A DNA stretch of 64,000 bases, from the NCBI RefSeq assembly GCF_014596935.1, contig NZ_JACVXC010000002.1:604624-668623 (forward strand). The letters run 5' to 3'. This document shows, one piece after another, positions 57,139 to 64,000 of this stretch. Positions within the stretch are counted from its first letter, which is position 1; each line of letters starts with the position of its first letter. This DNA is from Aestuariibaculum suncheonense. Its GTDB lineage: Bacteria > Bacteroidota > Bacteroidia > Flavobacteriales > Flavobacteriaceae. A program made the position numbers and the translations under genes. The notes below the pieces were generated by a model. The model was not told the DNA's origin. It did no database searches and worked only from the letters and a program-made list of their open reading frames with translations.

Positions 57139-58269
57139 TTATTTAATTATTAGTTGCCCTTCATCTATTTTATACTTTATATTATAACTGTCATTCAAAT
57201 AACTTAACACTGAATCAATTGGCTGATTATTAAATCGAGCATTAAAAACCTCTTTACTTAAAGCCTTATTTTTATTGATAACTTTTACATTATAATGACG
57301 TTCTATTTTTTTAAGAATATCATTAAAACTGGTATTTCTAAACACCAATTCCCCGTGCATCCAAGCAGTATATAAATCTGTATTAACCGTTGAAGTTTCT
57401 ATAGAACCAAGCTCCTTATTAAAGACTCCTTTTGTTCCTGGAAGAATCACAACACTGTTAACTTTTTCAGCATCATCTTCCTCTGAAAGACTCACTTTTC
57501 CTTTAACCAAAACCACGTTAGTGATAAAATCATCCTGATAAGATGACACATTAAATTCTGTACCTAATACCTGAACATTTAAGGCCTCTGCGTTTACAAT
57601 AAATGGATGATCTTCATCGTGAGCTACATCGAAATAAGCCTCTCCAGACAGATAAACCTGTCTATTCTTGCCTTTAATAAATTTGGTTGGGTATTTAATA
57701 GTAGTACCTGAATTTAAAGACACATTTGTTCCATCAGACAAGGTCAATTCAAATCGTTTTCCATACGGAATTTTCAATGTATTAAAAACAACCTCTTCCA
57801 CTCCAGAGTCGTTAGAGTAGTAAAGTTTATCTTTGTTTTTTTCTATAACAACATTTCCGTTATCATCAAATAATTGCTCTACTTTTTCAACATCTAAAGT
57901 TTGAACACTACCATCGTGCAGAGTCAATGTAATTGGCTCATCTTTAATAATAAGCACATTACTACTATTAAGCATAGTCATTTTTAACATATATCCTACA
58001 CCTAGTAATAAAACTAAAATTGCAGCATATTTAAACCAAGATTTAGATAAATACCTTATTTTCGGCTCTTTGGTTTCAATAGCTTGTTTCACCTTTTGAT
58101 AATCGAGTTCAGAATCTACCTTAGATAATAACAGATTTATTTTATATTCATCTCCAATATATTGATTGAATATTTTTTGGTTATTCTTATTTTTTAACCA
58201 TTCTGTTAATTCACTTAACTCTTTTTCGGTAATTTTGTCGCTTAAATATTTAATTATGAGATTTTTCAA
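57139..58269 (-). CDS. FecR family anti-sigma factor (SUS operon)
   Basis: This 376-residue protein has a cytoplasmic N-domain (about 1-75), a transmembrane helix (about 80-99), a periplasmic FecR domain (about 165-270, KRFELTLSDGTNVSLNSGT) and a C-terminal DUF4974 domain (about 305-376, with ELVFRNTSFNDILKKIERH). It is 110 bp upstream of susC on the same strand and should relay signals from its STN domain. Its sigma partner is encoded divergently on the other strand, not upstream in the same operon. Confidence 0.92.
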   Translation of the reverse strand: MKNLIIKYLSDKITEKELSELTEWLKNKNNQKIFNQYIGDEYKINLLLSKVDSELDYQKVKQAIETKEPKIRYLSKSWFKYAAILVLLLGVGYMLKMTMLNSSNVLIIKDEPITLTLHDGSVQTLDVEKVEQLFDDNGNVVIEKNKDKLYYSNDSGVEEVVFNTLKIPYGKRFELTLSDGTNVSLNSGTTIKYPTKFIKGKNRQVYLSGEAYFDVAHDEDHPFIVNAEALNVQVLGTEFNVSSYQDDFITNVVLVKGKVSLSEEDDAEKVNSVVILPGTKGVFNKELGSIETSTVNTDLYTAWMHGELVFRNTSFNDILKKIERHYNVKVINKNKALSKEVFNARFNNQPIDSVLSYLNDSYNIKYKIDEGQLIIK

Positions 58270-58383
58270 AACGGTCTATTTTGATTAATTTTAAGCTATT
58301 ACGCAGTTTCCTTAACATACCCTTAAATAAATTTTAATTTTTTTTTAATCTTTACACGCGATAATTCTTCTTAATAAGAAAAT

Positions 58384-58956
58384 ATGCAAATCATGAGCGA
58401 CATAGAACTTTCTGAAGCTATTAAAAAAGGTGATGAAACAGCTTTTAAAGAACTGTTCGATCGTTACTACAAAAGAGTGGTTGCATATGTATTGACTATT
58501 TCAAAAGATCAGGATCTTTCATCCGATATTGGTCAGCAAACGTTCATAACCCTTTGGGAAACTAAAGAAAAGCTTGACACATCAAAATCAACCAAGTCTT
58601 ATCTTTTTAAAATCGCCTATAACAAGTATATCGACCATTGCAGAAAGACTAAAAAAAAGGAAACGTTTATTGATGAGCTTAAAAATGATAGTCTACAACT
58701 TATCACGGAAGATGAAGATATCATAGAAAAAAAGTTAAAGAAATTAAGACTCCTAATCGACGAATTACCTGAACGATGTCGAGAAATTCTAAAACTAAAT
58801 AAAATTGAAGGTTTAAAATATAAGGAAATAGCTGAACATTTTGGTATCTCACAAAAAACAGTAGAATCACAAATGCGTATTGCCTACCAAAAAATTCGTG
58901 AAGGCTTTGAAGGTGATAATGAACTTTACCTTTTTATTGTTTTCGCAGATTACTAG
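58384..58956 (+). CDS. ECF RNA polymerase sigma-70 factor (sigma 3, divergent from fecR)
   Basis: This 190-residue ECF sigma factor begins at ATG 58384 (or 58393). Region 2 (about 15-85) shows AFKELFDRYYKRVVAYV and QQTFITLWE; region 4 (about 130-180) shows ELPERCREILKLNKIEGLK and ISQKTVESQMRIAYQKIRE. It differs clearly from the two duplicated sigma factors near 5.5 and 8.6 kb, so it should recognise other promoters. It is divergent from fecR with a 114-bp gap. Confidence 0.93.
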   Translation: MQIMSDIELSEAIKKGDETAFKELFDRYYKRVVAYVLTISKDQDLSSDIGQQTFITLWETKEKLDTSKSTKSYLFKIAYNKYIDHCRKTKKKETFIDELKNDSLQLITEDEDIIEKKLKKLRLLIDELPERCREILKLNKIEGLKYKEIAEHFGISQKTVESQMRIAYQKIREGFEGDNELYLFIVFADY

Positions 58957-59205
58957 AGGAGTTTAAAACTTGTTATATTTTTTCCTTTATTTACTAAACT
59001 TTTTCACATTTCACAAATAGAAACAACTATTAAACATTTTATAAAATTTGAACTTCATGAGCATTTTTAAATGAAAAAATAAAGAACTAACTCCCTACAT
59101 ATAAATTTTAATATCTTAGTTTCGTAACCTGAAAATCCTCTTGAAATTTAAATAATTTCAACTAAAACCATTTTGCAGAAAACCTGAAAATAAAAATTAT
59201 GAATT

Positions 59206-60678
59206 ATGATGAATAAGAGTAACATTGCTATTTTAGTATTGATTGGTATTTTATTTTCCTCATGTACTATGAAAAAAGAGACTATGCCTCCTAATATTCT
59301 TTTTATTGCTGTAGATGATTTACGAACAGAACTGGGTTGCTATGGCAATACAGTAATAAAATCTCCCAACATAGACCAACTAGCACATGACGGGGTACTT
59401 TTTTCAAACCATTTTGTGAATGTTCCTACCTGTGGAGCTTCAAGACATAGTTTATTAACAGGAATGCGACCTATTAGTAAAGACTATCTACGAAATGATA
59501 TAACGGAGCTTACATTAACCAACAAACAAGAACAAGACGCGCCTGAAACCTTCATTCATCATTTAAAAAGAAATGGTTATCATACTGTGGGCATAGGTAA
59601 AATAAGCCATTCTGCAGACGGTTACATTTATGGCTACAATGAAGCCCCCTCAACAAAACAAGAGTTACCGAATAGCTGGGATGAATTAGATTTTGATTAT
59701 GGAAAATGGAAAAGCGGATGGAATGCTTTCTTTGGTTATGCAAATGGTGAAAACAGACAAAGTCTTAAAAGACAAGTAAAACCATACGAAAAAGGAGTAG
59801 TAAATGATACAGGCTATGTTGATGGATTAACAACGAAGTTAGCCATTTCTAAGTTAAATCAACTTAAAAAAAGTTCTAAACCTTTTTTTCTAGGGATTGG
59901 TTTTTTTAGACCCCATTTACCTTTTAATGCCCCCAAGAAATATTGGGATTTATACGACAGAGATTCAATACCTATATCTCCAAATCCAATGATTCCTGAA
60001 GGTGTAAATTTAAAAAGCCTCCATGAAAGTGGTGAATTAAACGGATATAAACTAGGAGAAGAAAAAGCAAGTTTAAATCACCCTGTATCTGAGCAATATG
60101 CAAGAACACTCCGTCACGCCTACTACGCTTGTGTTAGCTATATTGATAACCAAATTGGACATATTCTAAAAGAGCTTAATAAACTAGGCTTGGATAAAAA
60201 TACAATAGTAGTTGTTTGGGGTGATCATGGCTGGCATCTAGGAGACCAACAAATGTGGGGCAAGCATACTATTTTTGAAAACGCCCTAAAAAGTCCATTA
60301 ATAATAAAAGTACCTAACAAATATAAATCTAAATCAGTTAATTCCATTATTGAAACGGTAGACATTTATCCAGGACTTATGGAACTTTGCAATATAAAAC
60401 TTCCTGATTCATTAGACGGTAAAAGCTTTGTTAGCATCCTTGAACAAAAGAATATGCAAACAGATAATGTAGCGTACTCATATTACAGAGATGGAATTTC
60501 ATTGCGCACAAACAGATACAGACTCACGAAATATTATAGAAAAGAAGAACCTACTATTGAACTTTATGACCATAACAGTGACCCTTTTGAGTCCAAAAAT
60601 ATATCAAATGACAACAAGGAAATAGTTGAAAAATTAATACCAATATTAGAAAAAGGTAATAAAGAAATATTTTACTAG
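59206..60678 (+). CDS. Sulfatase (S1 family, iduronate-2-sulfatase-like), lipoprotein
   Basis: This 490-residue protein has a lipobox Cys20 in LFSSC. The sulfatase fold is clear: ILFIAVDDLRTELGCYGN with metal ligands Asp37-Asp38, PTCGASRHSLLTGMRP with Cys76 as the formylglycine precursor, FFLGIGFFRPHLPF and VVWGDHGWHLGD. The order and spacing resemble the iduronate-2-sulfatase/S1_7 branch. The site CGASR has Ala where the usual motif has Pro, an allowed variant. Activity needs a formylglycine-generating enzyme, not seen in this window. It likely removes sulfate from an algal sulfated glycan, upstream of the GH95 enzyme. Confidence 0.9.
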   Translation: MMNKSNIAILVLIGILFSSCTMKKETMPPNILFIAVDDLRTELGCYGNTVIKSPNIDQLAHDGVLFSNHFVNVPTCGASRHSLLTGMRPISKDYLRNDITELTLTNKQEQDAPETFIHHLKRNGYHTVGIGKISHSADGYIYGYNEAPSTKQELPNSWDELDFDYGKWKSGWNAFFGYANGENRQSLKRQVKPYEKGVVNDTGYVDGLTTKLAISKLNQLKKSSKPFFLGIGFFRPHLPFNAPKKYWDLYDRDSIPISPNPMIPEGVNLKSLHESGELNGYKLGEEKASLNHPVSEQYARTLRHAYYACVSYIDNQIGHILKELNKLGLDKNTIVVVWGDHGWHLGDQQMWGKHTIFENALKSPLIIKVPNKYKSKSVNSIIETVDIYPGLMELCNIKLPDSLDGKSFVSILEQKNMQTDNVAYSYYRDGISLRTNRYRLTKYYRKEEPTIELYDHNSDPFESKNISNDNKEIVEKLIPILEKGNKEIFY

Positions 60679-61107
60679 TCAGCAAACAAGACTTTTAATT
60701 TATTTTTTGCTTTTCAGGTGATTATGGATACTTTGTAGAAATGCTCAGTCTTTTTTGCCTTGTTAAATGTTTTTATGCTACATCTTCCTGCTTCCCTTGG
60801 TTAGCCAATCCAAAATTGTTTGCTTCTTGAATCTGTTTACATAAACAAAAAACAAAATAGTCCTTTCTATTAAGTATAAATACTTTTATGCCGATGCTAA
60901 CCATTTTTATTAGTAGATTAAATTATAAATAATAAAGGGGTTACTAAAGTAAAAGTATTGCCCTGATGAATTAAGGTATTGGGTATGGCTGCTGAGCGCT
61001 TTATTATTCTATCTTCTAATATAATTTAATTAAAAAAAAGCAAAGTAGTATTCTAAGTAGTGCATTTATAAAAAAGGTTCTCCAAGCTCCCCAACAACCA
61101 AACTAGT
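60679..61107. other. Gene-free spacer after the sulfatase
   Basis: About 430 bp with no supportable gene, strongly AT-rich, and no clear terminator. It precedes a very small ORF and the GH95 gene. Confidence 0.5.
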
Positions 61108-61278
61108 ATGTTTAAAACTCCTAATACAGGAATTTATATTCCATGTAAAACTATGGAGAAGCCAATCTTTACATGGATATATAAATCCAATGCATGGACA
61201 TATTATGATTTAACAGATTTTGGACAGGAAATGCTCTTATATCATTTATTTTATTACATATCTTCGATTTTTAATTGA
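61108..61278 (+). CDS. Small ORF of 56 codons, unidentified
   Basis: ATG to TGA encodes a hydrophobic/aromatic peptide (MFKTPNTGIYIPCKTMEKP, then IFTWIYKSNAWTYYD). The coding stretch includes an inverted repeat CCATGTAAA / TTTACATGG at 61141-61176, and no ribosome-binding site is evident. It may be a chance frame or a remnant; I give it low weight. Confidence 0.2.
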   Translation: MFKTPNTGIYIPCKTMEKPIFTWIYKSNAWTYYDLTDFGQEMLLYHLFYYISSIFN

Positions 61279-61351
61279 TTAGTTAACAAAGCATCTTTAA
61301 TTAAATATTAATTCTCTGTTTCATAGTCTTTTGAATTTTAAAACCAATGTT

Positions 61352-63772
61352 ATGTACAAAACACTTACAAGTTATTGTTTTCTCATCCTTTTATGTTCTT
61401 GCTATTCAGAAAAAAAACTTAATTCTCCATATAGCAAAACCAGTAATATACTGTGGTACAACAAACCTGCAGACTATTTTGAAGAAACCTTAGTTTTAGG
61501 AAACGGCAAAATGGGAGCTTCCATTTTTGGAGGCGTGAATTCTGAAAAAATATATCTTAATGATGCTACATTATGGTCTGGGGAACCTATTAATCCCTAC
61601 AACAACCTGAATGCCTATAACTATGTTGAACCGGTTAGAAAAGCATTAAATGATGAGAATTACAAATTAGCTGATTCCTTAAATAAATTTATTCAAGGAC
61701 CTTTTACGCAATCTTATGCTCCTTTGGGAACTATGCTAATTAATTTTAAAGAACAAGATACTTTCACAAATTATTATAGAGAACTGGATATTAGTAATGC
61801 AATTTCTAAGGTGAATTATCAAAACAATGGTGCAACTTTTCAGCGGGAATATTTTGTATCGCATCCAGACCAAATTATGGCTATTCATCTAACAAGCGAT
61901 ATAGAAAAAACCATAAATTGTGCCATTGGATTTGAAAGCCTTTTAAAATATAAGGTGACGCAAGAAGGAGACATATTAAAAGTGGACGGTTATGCGCCTT
62001 ACCACGCAGAACCAAGTTATAGAGGTAACATGCCGAATGCCATTCGCTTTGATGAAAATAGAGGCACACGTTTTACAACACTTTTTAAAGTTGACAATAT
62101 AGATGGTGATATATCTATTGAAAACAATACCATTGAACTAAAAAATTGTTCAGAAGCCACCATTTATATCTCCATAGCTACAAGTTTTAACGGATTTGAT
62201 AAAAACCCAGTAACCGAAGGTCTCGATAATCAGGCTGTCGCCTTGGAAACACTTCAAAAGGCAAGTAAAAAGTCCTTTACAACTTTAAAGGAAAGCCATA
62301 TTAAAGATTACCAAAACCTTTACAATCGTGTTTCTTTGGATTTAGGAAACACTGATATTCCTGAAATACCAACCAATGAACGCTTATTACGATATAATGA
62401 TGGCTTGGAAGACAAAAACCTGGAAGAACTTTATTTTAATTTTGGTCGCTATTTATTGATTTCTTCATCAAGAACCAAAGAAGTTCCTGCTAATTTACAA
62501 GGTATTTGGAATCCTTATATGCGCCCGCCATGGAGCAGTAATTACACTTTAAATATTAATGCCCAAGAAAACTATTGGCTCGCAGAAATTGCCAACCTAT
62601 CAGAATTGCACAAGCCCTTACTGAGTTATATTAAAAATGTCGCAGAAACAGGTGCTATTACAGCTAAAACCTATTATGGTGTTAATGGGTGGACGGCCTG
62701 CCAAAATTCTGACATTTGGGCACTTAGTAATCCCGTAGGCGATTATGGCCAAGGCGACCCTAACTGGGCTAACTGGAATATGGGTGGTACATGGCTGGCA
62801 ACACACTTATGGGAACATTACAGTTTTACTCAAGACAAAACATACCTTAGAGATTATGCATACCCATTAATGAAAGGAGCTGTACAATTTTGTCTGGAAT
62901 GGATGGTAAAAGATGAAAATGGACAATGGATAACATCGCCTTCAACATCGCCTGAAAATAAATACATTACATCAAATGGATATCATGGAGCCACTTTGTA
63001 TGGAGGTACAGCTGATTTAGCAATGATTAGAGAGTTATTTATTGATTTTATTCATGCTTCACAGGAACTAAATATTGAGGATGCATTTATCAAGCAGGTA
63101 GTGGAAACTAATAAAAACCTGCATCCCTACAAAATTGGTAAAAAGGGTAATTTACAAGAATGGTACTATGATTGGGAGGATGAAGACCCACAGCATCGCC
63201 ATCAATCTCACTTATTCGGACTCTACCCTGGACACCACATAACAGTGAGGGAAACACCAGACTTAGCAGAGGCCTCTGAGGTTACTCTCAATATAAAAGG
63301 AGACGAAACTACAGGTTGGTCAAAAGGTTGGCGTATTAATCTTTGGGCCAGATTACTAGATGGTAACCATGCTTATAAAATGTACCGAGAACTACTTAAA
63401 TATGTAGACCCCGATAAATCGGATGGAAAACACAAAGGTCATGGCGGCACTTACCCTAACCTATTTGATGCCCATCCTCCATTTCAAATCGATGGTAACT
63501 TTGGTGGAGCTGCCGCTGTTATTGAGATGTTGGTACAATCTACTAACGACACAATATATCTATTACCTGCTTTACCTGAGACATGGAAAGACGGTTTCAT
63601 TAGAGGAGTTTGCACACGCGGTGGATTTGAAATTTCAATAGAATGGAAGGATGGTGTATTGATTTCTTCAGAGATTTTAGCAAAAACAGATAGTTCAACC
63701 AACGTTGTATTTGGAGACACTAATAAAACTGTTAAACTTAAAAAGGGTGAAAAAATTAAATTAAACTGGTAA
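61352..63772 (+). CDS. GH95 alpha-L-fucosidase / alpha-L-galactosidase, lipoprotein
   Basis: This 806-residue protein uses ATG 61352; an upstream in-frame TTG is less likely. A lipobox is present in LILLCSC. GH95 signatures include WYNKPADYFEETLVLGNGKMG, ATLWSGEP, LQGIWNPYMRPPWSSNYTL, RHQSHLFGLYPG and FQIDGNFGGAAAV with the catalytic base candidate Asp714. The family cleaves alpha-1,2-linked L-fucose or L-galactose by inversion. It is on the same strand as the sulfatase, with which it may strip a sulfated fucose- or galactose-containing glycan. Confidence 0.95.
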   Translation: MYKTLTSYCFLILLCSCYSEKKLNSPYSKTSNILWYNKPADYFEETLVLGNGKMGASIFGGVNSEKIYLNDATLWSGEPINPYNNLNAYNYVEPVRKALNDENYKLADSLNKFIQGPFTQSYAPLGTMLINFKEQDTFTNYYRELDISNAISKVNYQNNGATFQREYFVSHPDQIMAIHLTSDIEKTINCAIGFESLLKYKVTQEGDILKVDGYAPYHAEPSYRGNMPNAIRFDENRGTRFTTLFKVDNIDGDISIENNTIELKNCSEATIYISIATSFNGFDKNPVTEGLDNQAVALETLQKASKKSFTTLKESHIKDYQNLYNRVSLDLGNTDIPEIPTNERLLRYNDGLEDKNLEELYFNFGRYLLISSSRTKEVPANLQGIWNPYMRPPWSSNYTLNINAQENYWLAEIANLSELHKPLLSYIKNVAETGAITAKTYYGVNGWTACQNSDIWALSNPVGDYGQGDPNWANWNMGGTWLATHLWEHYSFTQDKTYLRDYAYPLMKGAVQFCLEWMVKDENGQWITSPSTSPENKYITSNGYHGATLYGGTADLAMIRELFIDFIHASQELNIEDAFIKQVVETNKNLHPYKIGKKGNLQEWYYDWEDEDPQHRHQSHLFGLYPGHHITVRETPDLAEASEVTLNIKGDETTGWSKGWRINLWARLLDGNHAYKMYRELLKYVDPDKSDGKHKGHGGTYPNLFDAHPPFQIDGNFGGAAAVIEMLVQSTNDTIYLLPALPETWKDGFIRGVCTRGGFEISIEWKDGVLISSEILAKTDSSTNVVFGDTNKTVKLKKGEKIKLNW

Positions 63773-63898
63773 GACTTCGTAAAAGTTGTGCAAATGGAAG
63801 CAACCAAAAACAAGAATAATATTTAATCCCGTCATTATTAATTTCAAACGAACATAGTAAGAAAAGAATAACATCAAAATTTACAGGACACCAAATAG

Positions 63899-64000
63899 TG
63901 GATAGGGCGGACAAAGTGAGCCTCCCGCGGCGGGTCAAAGTGAGCATAGTAAACTAAGTGCTCAAAATCTATTCATTTGTGGTTAAATTTAGTGTTATTT
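63899..64000 (+). mobile_element. Probable left end of an IS21-like insertion sequence (cut by the window edge)
   Basis: From the TG at 63899 the DNA becomes GC-richer and contains two direct copies of CAAAGTGAGC at 63912-63921 and 63936-63945, 24 bp apart. Repeated AAAGTGA-type motifs near a TG end are characteristic of IS21-family terminal regions. The transposase genes would lie beyond the window, so the call rests on this end only. Confidence 0.4.

Noticed and set aside
1..64000. CRISPR arrays, rRNA genes and prophage genes
   Set aside because: No regularly spaced repeats, rRNA-like segments or phage structural genes were recognised anywhere in the window.

Overview
The window looks like a chromosomal segment of a marine, algal-polysaccharide-degrading member of the Flavobacteriaceae (Bacteroidota). 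The evidence is low-GC DNA, a SusC/SusD pair, three ECF sigma factors with two FecR anti-sigma factors, a type IX secretion sorting domain, many lipoproteins and glycoside-active enzymes, and promoter-like TAnnTTTG boxes typical of this phylum. No species is claimed.

Region 1 (1-22,500, all minus strand) is a polysaccharide-degradation block without its own SusC/SusD. It encodes a DUF5107-TPR protein (cut by the window edge), a DUF4091 glycosidase-like protein, a FecR/ECF sigma pair, a heparinase II/III-type lyase, a second nearly identical ECF sigma factor without FecR, a PQQ-type sugar dehydrogenase fused to cytochrome c, two right-handed beta-helix proteins (one with a T9SS tail), a 1,281-residue lyase-like/beta-propeller fusion, an alpha/beta-hydrolase and a DUF4886 SGNH-type protein. 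Four copies of a promoter-like element (TACTCC[CT], 15 nt, GGTCTATA) lie in front of genes of this block and suggest an ECF regulon. A 0.77-kb segment carrying the sigma gene and its flanks is duplicated. The block ends beside a tRNA-Arg gene.

Region 2 (23,600-30,900, plus strand) is a compact sulfur/redox and respiration cluster: a Crp/Fnr regulator with three cysteines, a TauE/SafE exporter, a persulfide-dioxygenase-like MBL-rhodanese protein, a single-domain rhodanese, a CGGC metal/thiol-binding protein, thioredoxin, a TPMT-family methyltransferase and cytochrome bd oxidase (cydAB). Four GTAAC-N4-GTTAC palindromes sit about 29 bp upstream of -7 boxes before the transcription units. This points to one regulon, plausibly sensing reactive sulfur or oxygen limitation.

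Region 3 (30,900-40,200) holds threonine catabolism (tdh-kbl with a divergent Lrp regulator), a GH29 alpha-L-fucosidase with a GH2 glycosidase, and a porin flanked by two YceI proteins. Region 4 (41,400-58,960) has a redox/protease operon (two TlpA-like proteins and a retropepsin-PDZ protein) and a SusC-SusD-DUF4843-PKD-like-M60-like-TlpA operon with a FecR gene and a divergent sigma gene. The M60-like protein seems to have lost its HExGH zinc site. Region 5 (59,200-64,000) has a sulfatase and a GH95 fucosidase/galactosidase, then what looks like the left end of an IS21-type element running off the window.

Together the genes describe a bacterium equipped for fucose-rich or uronate-rich, partly sulfated algal glycans, with separate control circuits for glycan uptake (ECF/FecR) and sulfur/low-oxygen metabolism (Crp/Fnr).
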